A stretch of DNA of 64,000 nucleotides from Nitrospira_D sp035465795 (lineage in GTDB: Bacteria; Nitrospirota; Nitrospiria; Nitrospirales; Nitrospiraceae), in assembly GCF_049546785.1 (NCBI RefSeq), contig NZ_JBMWAN010000005.1:1-64000 (forward strand), given 5' to 3'. Shown here in pieces: positions 42,460 through 51,728 of the stretch. Both the position numbers and the translations under genes were made by a program. A model generated the notes under the pieces. That model did no database searches. It worked only from the letters and a program-made list of their open reading frames with translations, and was not told the DNA's origin. Positions within the stretch are counted from its first letter, which is position 1; every line of letters begins with the position of its first letter.

Positions 42460-42581
42460 TCCCGTGCACACAGAGGCCATGGGCTACACCAAACCCGGGG
42501 TTGCACCGAACCCGACCGGACCGGCGGTCTGCTTGCGCGACCGGATCACGATCGGGTCATGATCAACTCCACGTATCGACC

Positions 42582-42755
42582 TTAGCGCGCGGCAACCGGC
42601 TGCGCATCCCGGGCGGCCAGGCTCTTTCTCCGATTGCTGGAGATCGTGCGATCAATGATCGCGCCGCAGTTGATGCATTTCCAGGCGTAGAAAATGAGGA
42701 AGAAGTCTGAGAACCGCTCCAGCATCATCAGGCCTTTGCACTTTGGACATTCCAT
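42582..42755 (-). CDS. small zinc-ribbon protein (57 residues)
   Basis: ATG 42755 follows GGGAGG on the minus strand; the longer open frame upstream is not supported. Two CxxC pairs, MECPKC and CINC, enclose an aromatic-rich segment (FSDFFLIFYAWKC), forming one zinc ribbon; the tail is basic (NRRKSLAARD). Probable nucleic-acid or protein-binding small regulator; precise role unknown. Confidence 0.72.
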   Translation of the reverse strand: MECPKCKGLMMLERFSDFFLIFYAWKCINCGAIIDRTISSNRRKSLAARDAQPVAAR

Positions 42756-42941
42756 GAATTCCTCCCAGGTGACGGCGTGTATTGCTGCAGGCGGAATTAA
42801 GCAAGAGCTGCACCAAATTGTCAGTTTTCGACATTTCAATGGGTTATCGGTTACGTATTTGTCTCCAGGGGATAAAAAGCGCCGAACCGGCTTGGACAAA
42901 AGCGTTCGAAGTGTCATATTTTTGTCATTGAAGGGGAATTT

Positions 42942-43640
42942 ATGACGGGGCGGGAGCGGGGGAAAGGCATTGCCCACTGGCCTGAAACCGAACGGCCGCG
43001 TGAGCGTCTGCTGAGCAAGGGCTCGGAGGTGCTTTCCGATGCCCAACTATTGGCCATTCTCCTACGAACCGGTCGCCGCGACTCCTCGGCCGTCCAGGTG
43101 GCCATGGAAATCCTGCACCACCTGGGAAGCCTGGCCGCACTGGCCCGGAGCGGAATAGAAGAGTTGTGCACCATTCCCGGCATCGGGCCGGCCAAGGCGG
43201 CCCAACTCAAGGCCGCGCTTGAACTCGGCAAACGGGCAATGGCCGTCCCTTTGTCGACAGGGACCAAGCTGTCGTCCAGCGCTGATCTCTTTCGCCACTT
43301 CCATCCCACGCTACGGGATTTAAAGCATGAACTGTTCAAGGTGGTGCTGCTGGACGCCAAGAATACGGTAATTAGGGAATCCACCGTATCCGAGGGGAGT
43401 TTGACCTTGAGCATTGTCCATCCGCGAGAAGTGTTCGCCATGGCGATTCGTGAATCCGCCGCCGGCGTCATCTTTCTTCACAACCATCCAAGCGGGGATC
43501 CGACGCCCAGCGCGGAGGATCGGCGTCTGACCGAGCGACTGGTCGCTGCGGGGGAAGTCCTCGGAATTCGCGTCCTGGATCACATGATCGTGGGCGATGG
43601 ACGCTATATCAGTTTTGCCGACGAGGGATGGCTCGCATGA
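42942..43640 (+). CDS. radC: RadC/JAB-domain protein
   Basis: The 232-residue protein has an N-terminal helix-hairpin-helix part (RERLLSKGSEVLSDAQLLAILLRTG, IPGIGPAKAAQLKAALELG) and the C-terminal MPN/JAB metalloprotein motif VIFLHNHPSGDPTPSAED with the downstream D (RVLDHMIVGDG). Start ATG 42942 follows GGGGAA. RadC proteins are probable metal-dependent enzymes; the former role in DNA repair is doubtful. Confidence 0.93.
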   Translation: MTGRERGKGIAHWPETERPRERLLSKGSEVLSDAQLLAILLRTGRRDSSAVQVAMEILHHLGSLAALARSGIEELCTIPGIGPAKAAQLKAALELGKRAMAVPLSTGTKLSSSADLFRHFHPTLRDLKHELFKVVLLDAKNTVIRESTVSEGSLTLSIVHPREVFAMAIRESAAGVIFLHNHPSGDPTPSAEDRRLTERLVAAGEVLGIRVLDHMIVGDGRYISFADEGWLA

Positions 43641-43748
43641 CTAGGGCGCGAGGCCTCACCGTGGCGACTCGGGAGCTGACGGCAAAGGAATGCCCATGAA
43701 ATAAAGGAACCCTGTTGAAGTCACTCACCGCGAAGAGAGGAGGCAGCC

Positions 43749-45851
43749 ATGGAAGACACTCGCATCGAGTCCGTCAGAAATGTCGCGCTGGTCTCAAACC
43801 TCGGAGCAGGGAAAACGTCTCTCAGCGAAGCCCTTCTGTTTGCCGCCGGCGCGATTCCCGTTCTCGGATCAGTTTCTCACGGCACCACGACATCCGATTT
43901 TGAACCGGAAGAACAGCGCCATCGGAGTTCACTGAGCACCAGCCTGTTGCACTGCGTAGTCCCTCCCGTCGGCATCAACCTCCTTGATCCTCCCGGGGCA
44001 CTCAGTCTCATGGGAGACATCCTTGCCGCGTTACGAGCCAGTGATGCCGTCATCCTGGTCCTGAACGGCGAGGAGGGCGTGCGGACGGAACTGGCACGGG
44101 CCTGGTCGCGCGTCACAGAGCTTGGACTTCCCTGTCTGGCGTTTGTCAACGGGTTGGATAGGCCGGGCGCTTCCTTTCTAGACACCGTGAATACGTATCG
44201 CGCGCAACTGAACTGCAACCCCGTTCCCCTGGTACTGCCTACACAGGCGGGACCTGAAATTGACGGAGTGATCGACTTGCTGGAGGGAGTCGCGATCTAC
44301 TCAGGTCCTGCATCGCCGAAAGTGGAGCGAAGACCAATTCCGGAGTCATTGCGCCCGGCGGCCAGCAACGCAAGAACGCAGTTATTGGAAGCCGTCGCGG
44401 AGACGAATGAACGGTTGCTCGAGTCCTACCTGGCTTCAACCGATCTGGGAAAAGAGGAATTGATCGCCGGTTTGCGCCAAGCCGTGCTGGCGCGACAGGT
44501 GATGCCGGTACTCGGAGGCTCCGCCCTTCACCATGTGGGCATCAGCCCGTTGCTGCAGGCGATTCAATTCCTTCTCCCCTCGCCGGCAGAGCGGCTCTCG
44601 GCATCACCCCTGAAAGGCACGAATCCTGATAACCGAACGACCGTGGAGCGTCGCGGTCTGATCACGGAGCCGTTTTCGGCCCATGTATTCAAGACGCTGA
44701 TCGATCCGTTTGTCGGAAGGCTTTCCTACTGCCGGATCTTGTCCGGCACGATTCAGGCCGATGCCATGGCGCTCAATGCGACCAGGCATGTCCGTGAAAA
44801 ACTGGGTCACTTTTATACCGTGTTGGGGAAACACCATACCGCCGTTCCGTCGGCACAAGCAGGGGACATCATTGCGATCGGAAAATTGAAGGATACGCAG
44901 ACCGGCGACACCTTGTGCCAGGAACAGGATCCGATCTGTTATCCCGGCTTGAATCTGCCCCGCCCCGTGCTGTCGTTCGCAATCGAGCCCAAGTCCCACG
45001 CGGAAATCGACAAGGTCAGCCTCGGCCTTCATAAGCTCATCGAGGAAGATCCCACGCTGGAATACGTCCGCAACACCGAAACGAAAGAGCTGGTGTTGAG
45101 CGGAATGGGACAACTCCACATTGATCTGGCGTTGGAGAAGCTGCACAGAAAATTTGGCGTGGATGTGATCCTCCATGCCCCGAAGGTGCCCTATCGCGAA
45201 TCGATCCGGACCAAGGCCGAGGCCCAGGGGAAATATAAGAAGCAGACCGGCGGGCATGGTCAATACGGAGACTGCTGGCTCGAACTGGCTCCGCTCGGCC
45301 GCGGCGAGGGATTCCGATTCGAGAACCGGGTCGTTGGCGGGGCGATTCCGAGGAATTTCATTCCCGCCGTGGAGAAGGGCGTCGTGGAGGCGATGCAGGC
45401 CGGCGGTATGACGGGGTTTCCGGTCGTCGACGTCGAAGTAGCCGTCTACGACGGATCCCATCACCCGGTGGATTCTTCGGAGCTGTCCTTCAAAATCGCC
45501 GGGTCGATGGCGTTCAAGAAAGCCCTGGAGTCGGCGCATCCCGTTTTACTGGAGCCGATGATGCGCCTGGATATCGACGTCCCGGCGGATACGGTGGGGA
45601 CGGTCATGGGAGATCTGAACGCGCGGCGGGGACGCATTCTGACCGTGACCGCCGACGATCATGCGGAGCAAATCAAGGCGCAGGTGCCGCTGGCCGAACT
45701 GCTCACGTACGCGTCGGTCCTGAACGCCATGACCGGAGGGCGGGGCAGCTACGTCATGGAATTGTCCGGGTATGAGGAAGTGCCCGGCGGGTTAGCAGGG
45801 AAAATCATCGAGGCGCATAAGGCCGAGAAGCAGCTGGCCGCGGCCCATTAG
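43749..45851 (+). CDS. divergent elongation factor G-like GTPase
   Basis: The 700-residue protein has the full EF-G domain order. The G1 loop is present (GAGKTS, residues 19-24) and G3 reads DPPG (80-83), but G4 is NGLD (134-137) instead of NKxD, so the Lys that normally stacks on guanine is missing. The region around residue 55 is DFEPEEQRHRSS, as in EF-G2 proteins. Domains III-V look intact (KYKKQTGGHGQYGD, DGSHHPVDSSELSFKIAGSMAFK). It resembles the EF-G2/FusA2 group rather than the main translocase, and no str-operon neighbours are present. GAGGAGGC precedes the ATG. Confidence 0.88.
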   Translation: MEDTRIESVRNVALVSNLGAGKTSLSEALLFAAGAIPVLGSVSHGTTTSDFEPEEQRHRSSLSTSLLHCVVPPVGINLLDPPGALSLMGDILAALRASDAVILVLNGEEGVRTELARAWSRVTELGLPCLAFVNGLDRPGASFLDTVNTYRAQLNCNPVPLVLPTQAGPEIDGVIDLLEGVAIYSGPASPKVERRPIPESLRPAASNARTQLLEAVAETNERLLESYLASTDLGKEELIAGLRQAVLARQVMPVLGGSALHHVGISPLLQAIQFLLPSPAERLSASPLKGTNPDNRTTVERRGLITEPFSAHVFKTLIDPFVGRLSYCRILSGTIQADAMALNATRHVREKLGHFYTVLGKHHTAVPSAQAGDIIAIGKLKDTQTGDTLCQEQDPICYPGLNLPRPVLSFAIEPKSHAEIDKVSLGLHKLIEEDPTLEYVRNTETKELVLSGMGQLHIDLALEKLHRKFGVDVILHAPKVPYRESIRTKAEAQGKYKKQTGGHGQYGDCWLELAPLGRGEGFRFENRVVGGAIPRNFIPAVEKGVVEAMQAGGMTGFPVVDVEVAVYDGSHHPVDSSELSFKIAGSMAFKKALESAHPVLLEPMMRLDIDVPADTVGTVMGDLNARRGRILTVTADDHAEQIKAQVPLAELLTYASVLNAMTGGRGSYVMELSGYEEVPGGLAGKIIEAHKAEKQLAAAH

Positions 45852-45860
45852 CGCGAGCGA

Positions 45861-47240
45861 TCAGTCCGAGGATTTGAGGACCACGTAGAACGCGCGGTTT
45901 TCCCGGAGAACACGGAGCAACACCGTGTCACCGCGCCGGACTTTTGAAATAGCCGAGGTGAATTCGCCGACGCTTGCCACGTCGGCCCGGTTCACTTCCT
46001 TGATCAGATCGCCCTCGCGGAGACCTTCGGCATGGGCCAGGCTGCCGGCGTCCACCCTGGTGATCAGCACGCCGCGTGTTTCCCGGAGCTTGAATTTCTC
46101 GGCCAGGCCGGCGGTCAAATCCTGCAGATCCAGCCCGAGCTTGACCTCCGTCCGTGACTGAGGAAGCGAGGCGACGACGGGGCTGTCCCGCCGTTCACTT
46201 AAAGGGACCGCGAGGACCAGATGTTTCAGGTCGCGCACGACTTCAATCCTGGCGGTGGCGCCTGGTGGCAAGACCCCGATTAAGCGCGACAGCTTGTTGG
46301 GAGAGTCCACGACATTTCCATCGATGGTCAGGATAATATCGCCCGGCTTGATGCCGGCTTCCGCGGCCGGATCCTTCTCGAATACTTCATTGACCAGCAC
46401 CCCTTCGCCTTCATTCACGCCGAATTTCTTTGCCAGTTCCGGCGTCAGCGGCTGAATGCCGACGCCGAGCCACCCGCGGACGACTTTGCCGCGCGAAGTG
46501 AGCTGTTGAATCACCTGCTTGGCCATGTTCGAGGGAATGGCGAAGCCGATGCCTTGAGCGAAGTTGATGATCGCCGTATTAATCCCGATGACTTCGCCGC
46601 GGAGATTGAAGAGGGGACCGCCGGAGTTACCCGGATTGATCGACGCGTCGGTTTGGATAAAGTTTTCATAGCGCGACAGATTGATGTTCTCGCGGCCGAT
46701 GCCGCTGACGACTCCAAGTGTGACGGTGCGATCGAGCCCGAACGGATTCCCGACGGCGAGCACCCATTGGCCCACGCGGACCGTACTCGAATCGCCAAAA
46801 CGCGCGCTGGGCAGCGGCCGGTCGGCGGTCACCTTGAGGACTGCGAGATCCGTATCCGGATCTTTGCCGATGACCTGGGCGATCAGCTTGGTCTTGTCCG
46901 ACAACCGCACTTCGACTTCCGTCGCGTCGCCCACCACATGGTTGTTCGTGACGATGTAGCCCTCGCTGTCCACGATCAGCCCGGAACCGGAGCCGGAAGT
47001 ATTGGGGGAACGATCGGCTCCGGAGTCACGCGGCCGTCCGCCTCCGGGAATCGGAAACAGATTGACGACCGACGGCTTGGCATGTTCGGCCAAATCGGTA
47101 ATGACCGTCTGAATCTCTTCCAGCATGCGGATACCCGGCGAGTCTGTCAGGGCGGCACCGCTTCCGGTTTCGGCCGAGACGGAGAAGGGGAGACTCCACA
47201 ACACGACTAATGCTGTGAGAAGCCTAAGCGTATTCACCAT
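45861..47240 (-). CDS. HtrA/DegP-type periplasmic serine protease
   Basis: The 459-residue protein begins with a signal peptide (VVLWSLPFSVSAETG) and has the trypsin-fold triad: His in VTNNHVVGD, Asp in DPDTDLAVLKV and Ser in INPGNSGGPLFN. Two PDZ domains follow (about 275-360 and 370-455; IKPGDIILTIDG, LREGDLIKEVNRADV). It acts in periplasmic protein quality control. It is convergent with the EF-G-like gene (9-base gap). Confidence 0.94.
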   Translation of the reverse strand: MVNTLRLLTALVVLWSLPFSVSAETGSGAALTDSPGIRMLEEIQTVITDLAEHAKPSVVNLFPIPGGGRPRDSGADRSPNTSGSGSGLIVDSEGYIVTNNHVVGDATEVEVRLSDKTKLIAQVIGKDPDTDLAVLKVTADRPLPSARFGDSSTVRVGQWVLAVGNPFGLDRTVTLGVVSGIGRENINLSRYENFIQTDASINPGNSGGPLFNLRGEVIGINTAIINFAQGIGFAIPSNMAKQVIQQLTSRGKVVRGWLGVGIQPLTPELAKKFGVNEGEGVLVNEVFEKDPAAEAGIKPGDIILTIDGNVVDSPNKLSRLIGVLPPGATARIEVVRDLKHLVLAVPLSERRDSPVVASLPQSRTEVKLGLDLQDLTAGLAEKFKLRETRGVLITRVDAGSLAHAEGLREGDLIKEVNRADVASVGEFTSAISKVRRGDTVLLRVLRENRAFYVVLKSSD

Positions 47241-47280
47241 GGGTTTATTGTACCGGAAGAAGAGTCATGGCGACTACTGC

Positions 47281-47928
47281 CTAGGCGGATTGAGGCGCCA
47301 TGGCCTTCGTGCGGCGGTGGCTGGTAAACCAGTTGGTCAGAGGATCGAGTTCGGTCTGCCCACCGAGCAAGACCACGATATCCCCGGTGCGGAATACCAG
47401 ATCTTTATCAGGAGCCAGCAGAAACGGTCCGCGCATCACCGTGGCGACATGAATCGACGAAGAACGCGGCACGTCGCTGATTTTGCGGCCGACCGCCGCG
47501 GCTCCACGCAGGATGGTGACACGTTCGATGCCGGCGGATCGCATACTCAAGTCTTGCTGAAGGCGCAGCAAGTCGTCATGGATCGTTTCCAGTTTAAGCT
47601 GACGGATCTCGGCATCGATACCGAGCAGCTCGCGTTTGAGCTCCTGCACGCGCTGGTGAGACCGGCTGACCGACGTGTCGAGATCCGTCAGGGCGCTGTC
47701 CGCCACCCCGGGGTCAGGGGATCGAGGCGCAACTGATGCCGCAATCTGCTGGCCCAACGTGTTGGTGACTTCGTCGATGCGGGCAAGAAGAGTGGTAGCC
47801 TGCCAGTGAAGCCGCATGATTTGCACCTTGCGATTCACACGCTCCGAGATTGCCAGAACGGTCTCATAGAGGGCGTGGCTGGTAATCGAAAATTCCTTTT
47901 GGACGCGGCCAAGCAGTTCAAAGCTCAT
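47281..47928 (-). CDS. TrkA-C (RCK C-terminal) domain protein
   Basis: The 215-residue soluble protein has a helical N-terminal part with a coiled coil (SRSHQRVQELKRELLGIDAEIRQLKLE) and a C-terminal TrkA-C domain (IERVTILRGAAAVGRKISDVPRSSSIHVATVMRG…KDLVFRTGDIVVLLGGQTELD). TrkA-C domains bind small ligands and control ion channels or transporters; no transporter is fused or adjacent. It is followed by htrA on the same strand. Confidence 0.8.
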   Translation of the reverse strand: MSFELLGRVQKEFSITSHALYETVLAISERVNRKVQIMRLHWQATTLLARIDEVTNTLGQQIAASVAPRSPDPGVADSALTDLDTSVSRSHQRVQELKRELLGIDAEIRQLKLETIHDDLLRLQQDLSMRSAGIERVTILRGAAAVGRKISDVPRSSSIHVATVMRGPFLLAPDKDLVFRTGDIVVLLGGQTELDPLTNWFTSHRRTKAMAPQSA

Positions 47929-48895
47929 AGGTTCTAAATTCTATTAACGTCTGATAAGGTTGATTATGTAAACTCATGGATTTCGTGTCGGTTCTGATCT
48001 CAATATTTGCCCTTTTTGTCAGAGGAAGTCCTCTCTCTACTCTTTGGAAGTAAAGAGAATGCCAAAGAAGCCCTCCCCCTGGAAATAATTGTTCTGCAGA
48101 CACATCCCGGAACAGTACTCTAGATCAAAAAAAGCGGATCCTCAAGGAGCCTGTCTATGAATGGAATTTAGCAGGTTATCGGAATGAGGGCTTGGTCGTA
48201 TTTCCGGTTTCGGCTGTGCGATCGGAATATAAACGGCTCGACCCAGCGCTTGGGCCACCGCCAGTGCAACTCATACCGGTTTGACTCGTTTAATCCTCGA
48301 CCGGTCCATTTCTCCCGGAGAGGCTGAATTGACCCGCCAGAAAAGTGATCGGCATTCAATTAATATCGAATATAAACTTCAAGGTCCAGCTTAACTAAGC
48401 TCGGTCGCCGTGCAACCAGCTTCTGAGACACGTCAGTCTTTCTCCAGTACATTCGCCATAACAGTTAGGCATACCCTTCAGGGCAGAACGGTTTGATCCT
48501 CAGTGCACGCCGGTTGATCGGAAACCACATGCTCCGCCCCATTTGATCGATACACTGCCGATGCCGTTTATACAACCGACGTATCTATTGCTTCGGATTG
48601 CTCGGTACACGTCAGCGAACTGGCGCCGGTGCGCGTCTCCGGAGTCATTACCATTGTAAAATTCCGCTGTCGATGGAGACCGGGTTTTCGCTGCGGGGCG
48701 ATCCGCCGCGTAATCTTGGCGCCCATCTCATCCCCCCCAACGACTTGGCAGGCGGCGAACACTTGCTTGGAACTCATCTTGGTAAGACAAAAAGCCCGCC
48801 ACCGTTCCCCTGTCGGCTTCAAATTGTCCCCGCATCGTTGCGCTGGAGTAACCACTCGTCGACCTATTGCCAGACAGCCGCCCATTATAGGTACA
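47929..48895. other. long stretch without a convincing gene
   Basis: No ORF here has a ribosome-binding site plus protein-like composition on either strand. The stretch is AT-richer than its flanks. It contains two near-copies of ATCGGAATATAAAC (48219 and 48366 regions) and a lone GTTAGGC (48474-48480) that lacks an attC-like partner. It may hold remnants or the 3' region of the TolC operon. Confidence 0.4.
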
Positions 48896-50335
48896 TCAAT
48901 AGCGTTGGTACGCCTGACCCGTGGCATAGGCGACGACGGTAGAACCGGCTTGCACCGCATACCGCGTCTCGGCAAGGCGCACCTCCGCGACCAACAACGC
49001 TGTCGTCGCTGTCGTAACGTCGATGATTGACGCCAGCCCAAGCCGATATCGATCCTTGGCCAAGGTCAGCGCGCTTCGCGCTGACTCCACTTCCTTCTCC
49101 TCCACGATGAGCTGTTGCCGGGCCGTTTGCAGGCTTAGGTACGCATCCGTCACTTCCAGCGCAATTCTGTTCGCCAGATCGACCTTTCTTTGTTCAGCCT
49201 TGTATTTTTGTTGCCGCGCTTCAGCAACACGGTTTTCGATTAGAAACCCGGTAAATATGGGCACGGAGACTATGGCTCCCGCTCCCCACCAGAGATTGGT
49301 CTGCCCGGGCTGTGCACCGGCATATTGGTTCAGCGGGGCATCACTGAAGTGGATGACGCCGGACATGCCTTGGGCGACAATGGTCGGAAGGTTGACCGCC
49401 TGGGCGGAGCTGAGCCGTTCATCCGCCTGTTTGATCCGATCAGCCGTGCCGAGCAGTTCCGGACGGTCCTCCAGCGCCTGGGTGATCAATGTCTCCAGTG
49501 TGCTCAATGAGGCTTCGGCGGCGGGAAGGTCCTGCAAGGTGTAGTCCTCCGAACCGCGGACGCCCATGGCGTGATTCAGTCCTGCGAACGCGGCACGGAG
49601 TTCGTTCTTGGCTTGCAACAACTGAATCTCGGCGTTCTTGAGCTCGACCGATATGAAATCGAGGTCCAATTTGGACTTCAAGTTCCGCTTATACAAAATC
49701 GCGATTTGATCACGCAGGACGCCCCGCTCCCGCACGGTTTCTTCTGCAATTTCGATAAACCGCTTTTGGCGCAAGCAGTGGATGTAGGCTTGCTGAACCT
49801 TCAGAATGACCGTCGCCTTGTGTGTCTGGATATCCTTTTGCGCGGCCTCCTGGCCGGCCCGCTCCGCCAGCACTTTGTGCGCGGTTTGACCAAAATCGTA
49901 AATCAACTGGTCCGCTCGGAATCCCGCGCTTTCCACATAGGAGGTGGGCTTGTTCTGCGCGCCACCCACGTTGAACGCGCTGAGCGGACGAACGGTTCCT
50001 CCTGTCTGAATCGCATAGGCATTCAACTCCGGATAGTAGCGAGACTCAGCCTGATCCGTGACCGCCTCCGCGGCAAGCGCCGTCTCCTTTGAGCGGCGTA
50101 GCAGCGGATGATGTTCAAGGCCGATCCGGATCGCGGACTCGTAGCCGAGAAACGCGCCTTTCGATTGAGGGACATCCGGCGATGGCGGGCGCACGAGCGG
50201 CGGCGGGGGTCCCTCAGACGCACGGTCAGCTGACCAACAGGGTCCGCCGAACACGGGAAGAACGATCGAGGCGTACAAGACACTTACAGTGAGCTGGCGT
50301 ACGATCTGTCCTCGTGGAGATTCAGTACCGTGCAT
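48896..50335 (-). CDS. TolC-family outer membrane protein (third of three)
   Basis: The 479-residue protein has a signal peptide and the duplicated helical-barrel OEP repeats of TolC, with the local signature DQLIYDFGQTAHKVLAERAG and the repeat ends RYRLGLASIIDVTTATTALLVAEV. The start ATG 50335 lies inside the end of the preceding tolC gene (14-base overlap), indicating coupling. It forms a trimeric exit duct for the RND pump, or serves as an alternative duct. Confidence 0.88.
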   Translation of the reverse strand: MHGTESPRGQIVRQLTVSVLYASIVLPVFGGPCWSADRASEGPPPPLVRPPSPDVPQSKGAFLGYESAIRIGLEHHPLLRRSKETALAAEAVTDQAESRYYPELNAYAIQTGGTVRPLSAFNVGGAQNKPTSYVESAGFRADQLIYDFGQTAHKVLAERAGQEAAQKDIQTHKATVILKVQQAYIHCLRQKRFIEIAEETVRERGVLRDQIAILYKRNLKSKLDLDFISVELKNAEIQLLQAKNELRAAFAGLNHAMGVRGSEDYTLQDLPAAEASLSTLETLITQALEDRPELLGTADRIKQADERLSSAQAVNLPTIVAQGMSGVIHFSDAPLNQYAGAQPGQTNLWWGAGAIVSVPIFTGFLIENRVAEARQQKYKAEQRKVDLANRIALEVTDAYLSLQTARQQLIVEEKEVESARSALTLAKDRYRLGLASIIDVTTATTALLVAEVRLAETRYAVQAGSTVVAYATGQAYQRY

Positions 50336-51728
50336 ATTCGGCTCCGGTCGCATAGGCGAGGGCGGCTTCGCTGGCTCGAAAGTCGTACAGCGCTTCAGCG
50401 AGGCCGACCTCGGCGCTCAACAGATCGGTCGTCGCGGTGGTCACATCGAGAATAGAGCCCAGGCCGGCCTTGTATCGCTCGCGTGCGAGCGTCAATGCTT
50501 CACGTGCATGCGCGACCTTCTCCTCCGATACCTTGATTTGTTGTTCGGCAGTCAGCCGGCCGAGATAGGCTTGCGCGACTTGCAGCACGATATCGTTCGC
50601 GATTGATCGCGTGGCGGCTTGGGTCTCGCCCCTCCGCGCATCGGCCTCCTCGATTTGGCCTTCGATACGGCCTCCTGTATAGAGGGGAACGGCGCTGGTC
50701 ACACCGAGCCCATACCACCCCAGTTGGGCGCCCGGATTGACGACTCCATTTCCGGCGGGGTTCTCCTCTCGGCCCCACCAGGTATAGCCCGCGGTGCCGA
50801 TCCCGGTCACCGACCCGAAGCGAAGGGCCCTGGCTGCCTGCAGCGCTTCCTCCGCCGCCTGGATCCGATCTTTGCTTCCGAGTAATTCCGGTCGCTGATT
50901 CAGCGCTTCCTGGACCAATGTTTCAGGACTGACATTTGGCGTCGCCGGACGGACCGGCTGGTCCAACAGATAGTCCCCCCGCCCCTGAAAGCCCATCGCG
51001 GTATTCAGTGCAGAAAATGCCAACACCAGATTATTTTGGGCCTTGATCAGCACCACCTCTGCCCGATTGGCTTCGACTGATGCAAAATCCAGATCCAACT
51101 TGGATCGCAAGTCCCGTCGGTAAAACGCCTCTGTCTGCTGACGGATGAGTTCGCGTTCGTTCATCACCTCGCGCGCGATGTCCACGAGTCGTTGCTGCTT
51201 CAGACAGTTGAGATAGGCCTGCTCCACATTCAGGATGGTGAGCGCTTTGGCCGTCATCACGGCTTGTTCGGCGGAGGCTGCGAGCGATTTCTGAGAGAGA
51301 ATGCGATGCGCCGTCTGCCCGAAGTCCGTAATCAGCAGGTCTACGCGAATACCCGGAGTCGTGAGATAGTTGGTAGGTTTTGGCAGGGAGCCTGATATCC
51401 CGAGGTTGGCCAGGACCCTGGTGTTGCCTCCGGAACTTGAGTAAATGCCGGTCACCTGCGGATAATTGGCTGATTCGATCTGCTTGACCAGGGCCTGGGA
51501 TTCCAGGGCCTCATGTTCCGCCACTTTGATGAGCGGTTGTTTCTCGATTGCCAACTGTATGGCCCGCTCCCAAGTCAGCGGGGCGCCATTCGCCGGGAGC
51601 GGGCTGGAGGATCTCGTCTCTGCGGCAAGCGAGGTTGTCCCACTGCAAGCAATAAAAACCAGCAGAGACGCCAAGCAGCTAAAAGCGTTTATACTCTTGT
51701 CCTGTGGCATAGGAGACGACTGACTCAC
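50322..51728 (-). CDS. TolC-family outer membrane protein (second of three)
   Basis: The 468-residue paralogue has a signal-like N-terminus (ASLLVFIACSGTTSLAAE) and two OEP repeats; DLLITDFGQTAHRILSQKS and RYKAGLGSILDVTTATTDLLSAEV mirror the next gene. The likely start is GTG 51728 or ATG 51710; either overlaps the upstream tolC gene by 32-50 bases, which is unusual and suggests translational coupling. It closely resembles its two neighbours, so the cluster arose by tandem duplication. Confidence 0.88.
   Translation of the reverse strand: MSQSSPMPQDKSINAFSCLASLLVFIACSGTTSLAAETRSSSPLPANGAPLTWERAIQLAIEKQPLIKVAEHEALESQALVKQIESANYPQVTGIYSSSGGNTRVLANLGISGSLPKPTNYLTTPGIRVDLLITDFGQTAHRILSQKSLAASAEQAVMTAKALTILNVEQAYLNCLKQQRLVDIAREVMNERELIRQQTEAFYRRDLRSKLDLDFASVEANRAEVVLIKAQNNLVLAFSALNTAMGFQGRGDYLLDQPVRPATPNVSPETLVQEALNQRPELLGSKDRIQAAEEALQAARALRFGSVTGIGTAGYTWWGREENPAGNGVVNPGAQLGWYGLGVTSAVPLYTGGRIEGQIEEADARRGETQAATRSIANDIVLQVAQAYLGRLTAEQQIKVSEEKVAHAREALTLARERYKAGLGSILDVTTATTDLLSAEVGLAEALYDFRASEAALAYATGAEYARY

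Noticed and set aside
48389..48480. Possible second attC (GCTTAAC … GTTAGGC)
   Set aside because: The outer sites are present but the inner stem does not pair and there is no cassette ORF around it.
48568..49041. 157-residue minus-strand frame overlapping the last tolC gene
   Set aside because: It overlaps the tolC coding region in another frame and shows Arg/Cys-rich shadow composition.
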